From positions 1 to 5,837 of the forward strand of contig JANWHF010000354.1 of assembly GCA_025450555.1 (NCBI GenBank): a stretch of 5,837 nt of DNA, written 5' to 3'. The DNA comes from Tepidisphaeraceae bacterium. Lineage in GTDB: Bacteria > Planctomycetota > Phycisphaerae > Tepidisphaerales > Tepidisphaeraceae. Positions 1 to 5,082 of this stretch are shown here, one piece after another (positions within the stretch are counted from its first letter, which is position 1; each line of letters starts with the position of its first letter). The notes below the pieces were generated by a model that was not told the origin of the DNA, ran no database searches, and saw nothing but the letters and a program-made list of their open reading frames with translations. A program made the translations under genes and the position numbers.

Positions 1-5
1 GCTCG

Positions 6-20
6 CGGTCGCTCCGACCG
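6..20. terminator. small GC hairpin just past the methyltransferase stop
   Basis: CGGTCG (6-11) and CGACCG (15-20) can pair around a CTC loop, a few bases downstream of the - strand gene's stop codon. No T-run is visible within the window on the - strand side, so it could be part of a terminator cut by the window edge or a chance palindrome. Confidence 0.2.
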
Positions 21-24
21 ATAC

Positions 25-951
25 TCAGTTGGCGCGCTCCAGCGTAAGCAGCATGTACTGATGCTTGGCGACAAATGCCGCCGGGTCGATCAGGCTGATG
101 CCATGGCTGGCCAGTGATTCCAGAGACCGCAGGGCATCGTGCAGAAGATGATGCAGTCCCGGCTGCTTTTTTTGGAATTTGTGAAAAGCAAAGTGCATCA
201 GCGGGATGCCGAAGCGCGTCGCCCACATGTGAACGAAGCGTAGGGTCGGGGCCGCATGCGCGGTAATGTCGCGCTGGAATGTGATCGCCCAACCTTCGGA
301 TTCCACTTTGCTCACAAATTCCTGCCAGACATGGCAGGATTTTTCATGCGTGGGCTCGCGATAGAAGAAGTCGCAAGCGATCCACTTGCCGCCCTTTTTG
401 AGGATGCGGTTGAGCAAAGGCAGCGCCTTATCGAGCTTCAGATACTGCAATGATTCGGATGTGATCACGGTGCCGAACATCTGCTCATATTGTTTGGCGT
501 CAACCTGCTCGAACTTCGATCCGATCACCGGCACCGACGGGTATTTCTCCTGAATATTCTTGACCTGTACGCGATCGGGTGTGACGGCCACCGGGCTCTG
601 TCCGCGCTCCAGCAGCATTCGGCACAAGCCGCCCATTCCGCAGCCCACATCCATCACCGGGGAATCGCGGTCTACAATCAGATCCAAAAGAAGATGCGCG
701 TAACGCGTCTGTGCCTCGACGACGCTGTTAAGCGTCATGTCTTCAGGCGCAATGTCCGCATTCTCAAAAAATCCGAAGTGGAGAAAGTCGCTGGGAAGGA
801 CCTGCGAAAAGAGTTTGAGTTGAACGTCTTCCAGCGACCGGCTGGCCCGCTTGCGATTCCGCTGGAGTTGAATCGCCTGAACCACGTGCTTGGGATGAAC
901 GACGCGGGACAGAACTGTTTTGGCGACCTGCGATGCCTTTATTTTTTTCAC
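25..951 (-). CDS. class I SAM-dependent methyltransferase, substrate unknown
   Basis: A 308-residue protein with a Rossmann-type methyltransferase core. Motif I, the SAM-binding glycine loop, is VMDVGCGMGG at residues 99-108. A following acidic/loop region lies near 120-129 (VAVTPDRVQ). The later motif is SESLQYL at 165-171, and KKGGKWIACDFF follows at 185-196, where such enzymes have the strand after a 'kpGG' turn. The stretch HFGFFENADIAPEDMTL (about 58-74) ahead of the core resembles the entry region of C- and N-methyltransferases related to tocopherol, sterol and cyclopropane-fatty-acid enzymes. The substrate cannot be read from this. The basic N-terminus has no signal peptide or membrane segment, so the protein is probably cytoplasmic. 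The start is GTG at 951-949, with GGAG (960-957) five bases upstream. It is transcribed divergently from the ATP synthase operon and shares a 242-nt intergenic region with it. No functional tie to ATP synthase is evident. Confidence 0.9.
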   Translation of the reverse strand: MKKIKASQVAKTVLSRVVHPKHVVQAIQLQRNRKRASRSLEDVQLKLFSQVLPSDFLHFGFFENADIAPEDMTLNSVVEAQTRYAHLLLDLIVDRDSPVMDVGCGMGGLCRMLLERGQSPVAVTPDRVQVKNIQEKYPSVPVIGSKFEQVDAKQYEQMFGTVITSESLQYLKLDKALPLLNRILKKGGKWIACDFFYREPTHEKSCHVWQEFVSKVESEGWAITFQRDITAHAAPTLRFVHMWATRFGIPLMHFAFHKFQKKQPGLHHLLHDALRSLESLASHGISLIDPAAFVAKHQYMLLTLERAN

Positions 952-1009
952 TGGAGCTCCGTAGCGGGAAGCTTAGTCATTTCGATTAGCCGCTGCTGCA
1001 TGAAAGCAG

Positions 1010-1028
1010 ATTGATTTTGGAAATCAAT
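1010..1028. promoter_or_regulatory. perfect 8-bp dyad in the divergent intergenic region
   Basis: ATTGATTT (1010-1017), centre TGG, AAATCAAT (1021-1028): a perfect 8-3-8 inverted repeat. It is AT-rich in a GC-rich neighbourhood and lies about 59 nt upstream of the methyltransferase start and about 50 nt upstream of the proposed atp -35 box. The position and symmetry fit a dimeric regulator site. No regulator family is identifiable from the sequence alone. Confidence 0.35.
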
Positions 1029-1079
1029 GGCGTCCTGCAGCGACCGTCGCCCGGGACCTCATCCTTGCATTGGCGTCAC

Positions 1080-1108
1080 TTGACGGCGAAATAGGCCGTG
1101 ACTATCTT
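1080..1108 (+). promoter_or_regulatory. putative sigma70-type promoter of the atp operon
   Basis: TTGACG (1080-1085, 5/6 to consensus) is separated by exactly 17 nt from TATCTT (1103-1108, 4/6 to consensus). Transcription would begin near 1115 and give a leader of about 80 nt before the proposed atpZ ATG at 1194. The box overlaps the alternative upstream GTG at 1098, which argues against that start. It is the best promoter-like match I could find in the intergenic region on this strand. It was found by eye, without a score. Confidence 0.45.
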
Positions 1109-1154
1109 CCCCGCTTCCCACGCGGCAGTAGGGCGCGGGAGATGGAAAAATAGA

Positions 1155-1176
1155 CTTTGTGCAAAATTGCACGAAG
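1155..1176 (+). promoter_or_regulatory. dyad / hairpin in the atpZ 5' leader
   Basis: CTTTGTGCAA (1155-1164) faces TTGCACGAAG (1167-1176). The 10-bp arms have one T/G mismatch around a two-base AA centre, with a perfect GTGCAA/TTGCAC core. As DNA it resembles an operator. As RNA it would form an 8-bp stem with an AAAAUU loop, ending 17 nt before the atpZ start codon. It lies downstream of the putative promoter, so it could affect transcript elongation or translation initiation. Confidence 0.35.
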
Positions 1177-1193
1177 TGGCGATCGGGTTCAAA

Positions 1194-1442
1194 ATGGTAC
1201 CGCATGAGCCGGATGAAAAGCCACGCGAGGCCGAGCAAGAGGATTCTGGCAGCGGGTGGTATGCGCTGGCGAGCGTTGGATTCGAGTTTGCCGTCGCGAT
1301 TGGAGTTTTCGGCTGGATCGGCTGGCTGCTGGATAACCGTTGGCACACCCTGCCATGGTTAACTGTTGTCGGCCTGGCCATTGGATTGATTGTCGGGTTT
1401 TGGATTCTCTTTCGAGCGGTTCGGCAATCGTTTAAGGATTGA
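1194..1442 (+). CDS. atpZ: AtpZ-type small membrane protein of the ATP synthase operon
   Basis: An 82-residue protein with an acidic, charged N-terminal tail (1-20) and two membrane helices, about 23-45 and 53-74. The helix 1 motif G29-x-E31, followed by G37, G40, G43 and L46-D47, is typical of the AtpZ / 'F0F1-ATPase gene 1' family, as is the glycine-zipper second helix (G60, G64, G68). Family members sit at the head of atp operons. They are reported to work with AtpI as a Mg2+/Ca2+ transporter or in c-ring and enzyme assembly; neither role can be decided here. The reading frame stays open upstream to a GTG at 1098. The N-terminal extension from there looks non-homologous and its start codon lies inside the putative promoter, so ATG 1194 was chosen. 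The Shine-Dalgarno sequence is weak (ATCGGG, about 1182-1187). The gene ends 3 nt before the next start. Confidence 0.82.
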   Translation: MVPHEPDEKPREAEQEDSGSGWYALASVGFEFAVAIGVFGWIGWLLDNRWHTLPWLTVVGLAIGLIVGFWILFRAVRQSFKD

Positions 1443-1445
1443 CGC

Positions 1446-1913
1446 ATGATGCAGCAGCAGGCCAGCCCATCCTTCACACCGGTGCAGAGCGGCGCTGCGC
1501 CCATTGATGCAATGCCGGATGTGAGGCGGCTGCTGTTTCGGCTGGTGCCTGGAGTATTCGGCTCGGTGCTGGTCACGGCCGCGCTGGCCGCCGGTGGCGT
1601 GGCCCTCTCCGGCCGGCAGGGCTGGTGGGGTGGATGGCTTGCCGCCACGGTCATTGCCCTGGCGGGCGCCGTCGCCGCGATGCTGCCTATCGCTCCTTCG
1701 CTTTTTGGCGGAATGGGCGGCGCGGTTTACGGATATCTGGCGGGAGCCGTGCTGCGCATGCTGGTGATAGTGGGCGGCTGCATCGCGGCGGTCGTCTTCT
1801 TCAGGACGTTTGCCTTTGCAATGCTCGTCCTGATCGTGCCGATGTTTTTTGTCCAGCTTGTCGTGGAGGCAATCCTCCTCAGCGGAGCGCTTTGGCCCCG
1901 GAAAAACAGTTGA
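1446..1913 (+). CDS. atpI: AtpI-like four-helix membrane protein
   Basis: A 155-residue hydrophobic protein with a polar N-terminus (1-32) and four predicted membrane helices at about 34-55, 61-83, 93-118 and 122-147. It ends in a short basic tail (WPRKNS). The size, four-helix layout and position between atpZ and atpB match ATP synthase protein I (AtpI), implicated in c-ring assembly and Mg2+ supply. The sequence itself is too divergent for a motif-level call. R104, buried in helix 3 within LAGAVLRML, is a candidate functional residue because charged residues in AtpI helices are rare. AAGGA (1434-1438), inside the end of atpZ, lies 7 nt before ATG 1446, and a second ATG follows at 1449. The 3-nt spacing from atpZ and 15 nt to atpB imply translational coupling. 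The call rests mainly on context and topology. Confidence 0.68.
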   Translation: MMQQQASPSFTPVQSGAAPIDAMPDVRRLLFRLVPGVFGSVLVTAALAAGGVALSGRQGWWGGWLAATVIALAGAVAAMLPIAPSLFGGMGGAVYGYLAGAVLRMLVIVGGCIAAVVFFRTFAFAMLVLIVPMFFVQLVVEAILLSGALWPRKNS

Positions 1914-1928
1914 CCCGTGACTTGCCCC

Positions 1929-2897
1929 ATGACACACCTATTGCTGCCTCATCTTTCCCTGCTGGCGCAACTCAATCCGCTCGAGCACGTGCTGGACAAG
2001 CCGCTGCTGTATCACCACGGCTTCTGGTTTCTTTCCAACAACCTGATCGAACTGCTCATCTCCGCCATCGCCATGCTGATCATCTTCCCGCTGATCACGC
2101 GTCCCTATATGCGCGGTGAGCATGTTCCGACCGGCTCGCGGAACCTCTTTGAGGTGATGCTGCTATACATCCGGGAAGACATCGCTCGGCCGGTACTCGG
2201 CGATGAGACCGACAAGTACACGCCGTTCCTGTGGACTTTGTTTTTCTTCATCCTGTTCGACAACCTGCTGGGTCTGATCCCGCTGGATGTCTTGACGGGA
2301 TGGGTGCCGAGGCTCAGCGGCGGTCTGCTTCATCCACTCGGTGGAACAGCGACGGCCAATATCTGGGTCACAGGGGCGCTGGCGCTGATCTCGTTTGTTG
2401 TGATGCAGGTCAATGGCATTCGCGCCAATGGGCTGGTGAATTACCTCAAGCATTTCAGCGGCGGCGCGCCCATCTTCATGCTGCCTCTCATGGTCCCGCT
2501 GGAGATCATGGGAATGTTCATCAAGCCCTTCGCGCTGGCGATTCGTCTTTTTGCAAACATGATTGCCGGGCATACGGTGCTGGCCGTGCTGTTGATGTTT
2601 ACCACGATGGCCTTTGGCGCGGGCGCGGCATTCGGGTTTGGCGTCAGCATAATCGTAGTGCTGGCTGGCGTGGCGATGATGTGTTTGGAACTGTTCGTCG
2701 CCTTCCTTCAGACGTACATCTTTGTCTTCCTGACCGCCATGTTCATTGCCCAGCTCGTGGTGCATGAGCACGAACATCATAAAGACGAAGGCGGCCATCA
2801 CGATGAACGCCATGAAAAGCTTGGCACTGGAGACCTGACCGATGCCGCCAAGCTGTCTGACGCCCAGCGTCAGGCGGGCGCGCATATGGCCGGATGA
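1929..2897 (+). CDS. atpB: F1Fo ATP synthase subunit a
   Basis: A 322-residue stator subunit that carries the proton half-channels beside the c-ring. The entry motif NPLEHVLDKPL (16-26) is followed by membrane helices near 37-57, 99-119, 146-165, 182-203, 212-229 and 238-278. The signature helix reads PFALAIRLFANMIAGH (200-215). R206 matches E. coli Arg210, the essential arginine facing the c-ring carboxylate, and N210 matches Asn214. E. coli Glu219 is H215 here and E. coli His245 is E254 (in ELFVAFLQTYIF), a reciprocal swap also seen in mitochondrial subunit a. Q261 matches Gln252. The cytoplasmic tail 279-297 is rich in His, Asp and Glu. The protein is longer than the E. coli form (271 residues), mainly through the 119-145 loop and this tail. 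A GTG at 1917 is an alternative in-frame start. ATG 1929 was preferred because it gives a more usual N-terminus, though neither has a good Shine-Dalgarno sequence. Confidence 0.97.
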   Translation: MTHLLLPHLSLLAQLNPLEHVLDKPLLYHHGFWFLSNNLIELLISAIAMLIIFPLITRPYMRGEHVPTGSRNLFEVMLLYIREDIARPVLGDETDKYTPFLWTLFFFILFDNLLGLIPLDVLTGWVPRLSGGLLHPLGGTATANIWVTGALALISFVVMQVNGIRANGLVNYLKHFSGGAPIFMLPLMVPLEIMGMFIKPFALAIRLFANMIAGHTVLAVLLMFTTMAFGAGAAFGFGVSIIVVLAGVAMMCLELFVAFLQTYIFVFLTAMFIAQLVVHEHEHHKDEGGHHDERHEKLGTGDLTDAAKLSDAQRQAGAHMAG

Positions 2898-2916
2898 GGA
2901 TCGAATGTAAATAAAC

Positions 2917-3024
2917 CGGCGCGGCAGTGAGGGTGCCACGCCGACCACGGGACTTGGCGTCCTGAGGATTGAGGCGCGGTGGGAAACAAGCCCCTCCCGC
3001 TACGTCGGCCCCCCTCGCGGGCCG
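2917..3024 (+). promoter_or_regulatory. structured GC-rich leader between atpB and atpE
   Basis: The 166-nt gap between atpB and atpE encodes no convincing protein. One stem-loop pairs 2917-2926 with 2934-2943, with one C/A mismatch and a 7-nt loop. A second pairs CGGCCC (3006-3011) with GGGCCG (3019-3024) around a 7-nt loop. Neither is followed by a T-run, so they look like mRNA stability or translation elements rather than terminators. E. coli is known to carry a translation-enhancing leader before atpE; equivalence here is inference. Confidence 0.35.
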
Positions 3025-3050
3025 GGAATCGCCCACCCCATACGGGCACG

Positions 3051-3055
3051 AGGAG
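3051..3055 (+). promoter_or_regulatory. ribosome binding site that decides the atpE start
   Basis: AGGAG ends 8 nt before ATG 3064. An in-frame TTG at 3058 would have only a 2-nt spacer, and a second ATG at 3067 would have 11 nt. The spacing therefore favours 3064. It is the clearest Shine-Dalgarno match of the early operon genes, fitting the high c-subunit demand. Confidence 0.7.
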
Positions 3056-3063
3056 CATTGGAC

Positions 3064-3432
3064 ATGATGAGAATTTTTATCGCCGCCCTTGCGGCATTCG
3101 TGCTGTTGACGGCGGCGGTTCCCGCCCAGGCCGCCACGACCGCCCCGCCCGCAGGCGCCAGCAATTATGTCAGCGCGCAATCGGCGGGCCCCAACTACGG
3201 CCTGGCGCTGATCGGCGTGGGCGTCGGCGCCGGTCTGGCGGGCGTCGGCGGTGGCGTGGGCATCGGTGCGATCGGCGGACGCGCGTGCGAAGCGATCGCC
3301 CGTCAGCCCGAAGCCGCCGGCCGAATCTTCAATACGATGATCATCAGCGCCGCCCTGATCGAAGGATTCACCTTCTTCGCGATGGTCGTCTGCTTGCTCG
3401 GCTGGGTCACCGCCAGAGCGTTTGCGCCCTAG
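3064..3432 (+). CDS. atpE: F1Fo ATP synthase subunit c with signal peptide
   Basis: A 122-residue proteolipid that assembles into the rotating c-ring. Residues 1-23 form a signal peptide (basic M-M-R, hydrophobic core, PAQA followed by A24), then a polar linker to about 44. The classic hairpin follows: helix 1 at 45-72 with the glycine-rich packing motif (GVGVGAGLAGVGGGVGIG, 51-68), the cytoplasmic loop R80-Q81-P82, and helix 2 at 88-115 with the ion-binding carboxylate E100 in ALIEGF. Compared with the Na+-binding Ilyobacter c subunit, the helix 1 glutamine (Gln32) is I67 here and the residue after the glutamate is G101 instead of serine, so proton coupling is expected. The mature part is about 99 residues, slightly above the usual 70-90. 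A structured leader lies upstream and a terminator-like hairpin follows 16 nt after the stop codon. Confidence 0.97.
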   Translation: MMRIFIAALAAFVLLTAAVPAQAATTAPPAGASNYVSAQSAGPNYGLALIGVGVGAGLAGVGGGVGIGAIGGRACEAIARQPEAAGRIFNTMIISAALIEGFTFFAMVVCLLGWVTARAFAP

Positions 3433-3448
3433 AAGCGGAACGAGGTTG

Positions 3449-3490
3449 AAAATCACCCCGGCGGGCCCCGCGGCTCGCCGGGTGATTTTT
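3449..3490 (+). terminator. terminator-like hairpin between atpE and atpF
   Basis: AAAATCACCCCGGCG (3449-3463) pairs with CGCCGGGTGATTTT (3476-3489), with a single bulged C and a 12-nt GC-rich loop. The right arm runs into a five-T tract (3486-3490). The form is that of a rho-independent terminator, and the A-run on the left could make it bidirectional. It lies inside an operon, so partial termination or protection of the 3' end of an atpE message by the stem is more likely than a full stop. No convincing new promoter was seen in the 49 nt between it and atpF. Confidence 0.62.
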
Positions 3491-3539
3491 AACTCTTCCG
3501 GCGACCCTCGATTGCAGATCAATCTCGACGGAGCTTCCC

Positions 3540-4139
3540 ATGAAGCATAAGTTTCTCTTCCTGCTTTTTACGATGATGGCGGTGGCGATGTCGGCCACGC
3601 CGGCGCTGGCTGCCGAGGAAGCGCCGGAGGCCACCAGCCCGCTGTATGGCATCAATCAAGGCCTGATCACCGGCATCTGCACGATCGTGATCTTCGTTCT
3701 GCTGCTGGCGATCCTGGGCCGCTTTGCGTGGGGTCCGATCGTCAAGGGACTTTCCGATCGCGAGAAGAAGATTCGCACCGACATTGCCGAGGCCGAAGCC
3801 GCTCGCGCCAAGGCCGAGGCGCTGCTCCGCGACTACAACAAGCAGCTTGCCGACGCCGAGGAGCGCGCCCGCGGGATCATCGCCAAGGCCGGCGCGGATG
3901 CCGAGGCTCTGGGCGCGCAAATTCGCACTCGCGCCCAGCAGGAAGCCGAGGAGGCGCGCGAGCGGGCCACAAAGGACATCGAAGTGGCCAAGAATCAGGC
4001 CATTCGCGACATCTACGAGCAGTCAGCTAATCTGGCCACGAGCGTTGCCGAGAAGATCATCCGCAAGAGTCTGAACGCCAACGATTATCGCGACATGGTC
4101 GAGCAGAGCCTGGGTCAATTGGAATCGATGAAGAATTGA
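3540..4139 (+). CDS. atpF: F1Fo ATP synthase subunit b with signal peptide
   Basis: A 199-residue peripheral-stalk subunit. Residues 1-24 look like a signal peptide (MKHK, hydrophobic core, TPALA then AEEAPE). A short periplasmic segment follows, then one membrane anchor at about 41-60 (GLITGICTIVIFVLLLAILG) and the conserved junction RFAWGPI (61-67). The rest to about 175 is a long, highly charged, alanine-rich amphipathic helix, the coiled-coil dimer that reaches up to delta and alpha. E. coli b is 156 residues without a signal peptide, so most of the extra length is N-terminal. GGAG (3530-3533) sits 6 nt before ATG 3540. The gene follows the terminator-like hairpin and is 39 nt from atpH. 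Only one b-type gene is visible; a second (b') is not present between atpB and atpA. Confidence 0.96.
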   Translation: MKHKFLFLLFTMMAVAMSATPALAAEEAPEATSPLYGINQGLITGICTIVIFVLLLAILGRFAWGPIVKGLSDREKKIRTDIAEAEAARAKAEALLRDYNKQLADAEERARGIIAKAGADAEALGAQIRTRAQQEAEEARERATKDIEVAKNQAIRDIYEQSANLATSVAEKIIRKSLNANDYRDMVEQSLGQLESMKN

Positions 4140-4178
4140 GCTCGTGGCTCCGCGTCGCCAAAGATCGAATGAACATTC

Positions 4179-4766
4179 ATGGCAAGTGAAACAGAACATA
4201 GCTCTCCGCTGGCTGTCGCCTATGCCCGCTCATTGCTCGAGCTGGCCAACGAGCGGCACCATGCGCGGGAGATCGGGCTGGAATTTCAGAGTTTGGCAGA
4301 CATTCTCGCGGCTGATGCAAACTTCCGCGATTTTCTGGCCAATCCAGGCGTCGGAACCGCGGAGCGCGGCAGCGTCATCGAACGCACGTTCAAAGGCCGG
4401 CTCTCCGACCTGCTCTATAACCTGCTGCGCGTCGCCAACGAGAAAGGCCGGCTCGGGATCCTCGATCAGATCGCGGCCGCCTATGCTCATCTGCTTGACG
4501 AGCAGCTTGGAAATGTGGATGTCGAGGTGATCTCGGCACAGCATCTGGATGCCGAGCAGGTCGCTCATGTGGGTCGGCGGGTCAGCGATTTGCTTCACAA
4601 GACTGCAATCGTCCATCAGACGCTCGATGAGTCGATCATCGGCGGCCTGGTGATCAAGGTCGGTGACCAGGTACTCGACGCCAGCATCCGCCAGCAGCTT
4701 CAGTCCATGCGGCAGCGGCTGCTCTCCGGCGTCAACAAGGCGCCTGCGGACGCTATCGTGATTTGA
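4179..4766 (+). CDS. atpH: F1Fo ATP synthase subunit delta
   Basis: A 195-residue delta/OSCP subunit that caps the alpha3beta3 head and joins it to the b stalk in the cytoplasm. The N-terminal six-helix domain opens with the family pattern LAVAYARSLLELA (11-23) and continues to about 105, including FRDFLANPGV (49-58). The C-terminal part shows strand VDVEVISAQ (113-121), which matches the usual 'v.V.sA..L' entry. It ends with the hallmark GGLVIKVGDQVLDASIRQQL (155-174) and then a terminal helix. The length is slightly above the E. coli protein (177). The Shine-Dalgarno sequence is poor; ATG 4179 was chosen because it directly precedes the conserved first helix. The stop codon TGA starts an eight-A run, and the foldback repeat begins 10 nt past the gene. 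Confidence 0.96.
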   Translation: MASETEHSSPLAVAYARSLLELANERHHAREIGLEFQSLADILAADANFRDFLANPGVGTAERGSVIERTFKGRLSDLLYNLLRVANEKGRLGILDQIAAAYAHLLDEQLGNVDVEVISAQHLDAEQVAHVGRRVSDLLHKTAIVHQTLDESIIGGLVIKVGDQVLDASIRQQLQSMRQRLLSGVNKAPADAIVI

Positions 4767-4775
4767 AAAAAAAGG

Positions 4776-4817
4776 TTCACCACGGAGGCACGGAGACACG
4801 GAGGTATGGTTCTGCTG
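4776..4817 (+). repeat. left outer arm with three octamer units
   Basis: The core 4781-4804 is three head-to-tail octamers, CACGGAGG, CACGGAGA and CACGGAGG, so the arm is itself a short tandem array. The outer 29 nt are perfectly complementary to the right arm. Confidence 0.85.
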
Positions 4818-4884
4818 AGATGCAGGCCGTCGCGACACACGTTAATGGGATTTGATTTTAGCAATCTTAATTCTTTGCAGTTGT

Positions 4885-4959
4885 CTTCGCGCCTTTGTGT
4901 CTTTGCGGTCGTCTTTGTTTTGATGAGCGAAGACGACGCCAAGACTCGAAGACGCGAAG
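4885..4959. repeat. inner imperfect hairpin of the foldback element
   Basis: The left arm (4885-4917, beginning CTTCGCGCCTTTGTGTC) faces the right arm (4928-4959, ending GAAGACGCGAAG) around a 10-nt loop, TTTTGATGAG. Differences are mostly C/T changes that allow G-U pairs in RNA, plus one extra G in the left arm at about 4907-4908. Its sequence family (CTTCGCG, CTTTGTG, CTTTGCG units) differs from the outer arms, so the element is a composite of two repeat types. Confidence 0.75.
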
Positions 4960-5007
4960 GGGTGTTCTAAAAATTCACCTCGCGCCCTGCGCATCGGAGC
5001 TTGATTC

Positions 5008-5049
5008 CAGCAGAACCCGGCCTCCGTGTCTCCGTGCCTCCGTGGTGAA
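5008..5049 (-). repeat. right outer arm of the foldback element
   Basis: This is the reverse complement of the left arm: exact over 5021-5049, with further pairing over 5008-5017. It ends 33 nt before the atpA start codon, so an RNA stem closing here would finish just upstream of the atpA ribosome binding site. Confidence 0.85.
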
Positions 5050-5071
5050 AATTGAATTTGAGTTCTCTTCC

Positions 5072-5076
5072 GGGAG
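5072..5076 (+). promoter_or_regulatory. ribosome binding site deciding the atpA start
   Basis: GGGAG lies 6 nt before ATG 5083. An in-frame ATG at 5077 directly abuts it and so has no usable spacer. The 5083 start also gives the usual alpha N-terminus (MAINVAEITSILK). Confidence 0.65.
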
Positions 5077-5082
5077 ATGGTT

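Larger units (their letters stand above)
4776..5049. repeat. nested foldback (inverted repeat) element between atpH and atpA
   Basis: This 274-nt element fills most of the 316-nt gap. The outer arms are TTCACCACGG...GGAGG (4776-4804) and its exact reverse complement (5021-5049), 29/29 nt identical. After a 3-nt mismatch the arms continue with 10 more matching bases (4808-4817 with 5008-5017). Inside, nearly concentric, lies a second and less perfect inverted repeat (4885-4917 with 4928-4959). Open reading frames across it (such as the - strand one giving SPRRHGDTE) are the familiar translation artefacts of such repeats. There is no transposase and no clear target duplication. It resembles the short dispersed CACGGAGG repeats I recall from Planctomycetes, Verrucomicrobia and other environmental genomes. 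Whether it is a MITE-like mobile element or a structural intergenic repeat is open. Confidence 0.85.

Noticed and set aside
1098..1193. N-terminal extension of atpZ from GTG 1098
   Set aside because: The extra 32 residues lack AtpZ character, the GTG has no ribosome binding site and it overlaps the putative promoter.
2163..2948. A long - strand open frame (261 codons) opposite atpB
   Set aside because: It is antisense to a certain atpB gene. Its composition, rich in His, Arg and Gln, is the expected mirror of a membrane protein in GC-rich DNA.
3064..3432. Sodium-coupled c-ring
   Set aside because: The helix 1 glutamine and the serine or threonine after the helix 2 glutamate, both needed for the known Na+ site, are I67 and G101 here.
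4169..4189. Six-codon open frame (MNIHGK) overlapping the atpH start, within an ATGAA/TTCAT palindrome
   Set aside because: It could be a coupling mini-cistron, but it has no Shine-Dalgarno sequence and is short enough to arise by chance.
4841..4880. AT-rich stretch in the foldback element as a promoter for atpA
   Set aside because: TTGATT (4852) and TTAATT (4867) are present but only 9 nt apart, too close for a sigma70 promoter, and no better pair was found.
4700..4942. An 80-codon - strand open frame overlapping the end of atpH
   Set aside because: It combines an antisense shadow of atpH with repeat sequence (KTQRRED) and has no ribosome binding site or family resemblance.
4766..5050. Target-site duplication around the foldback element
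   Set aside because: The flanks (an A-run with GG on the left, AATTGAATTT on the right) share no clear direct repeat, so transposition cannot be shown from this sequence.
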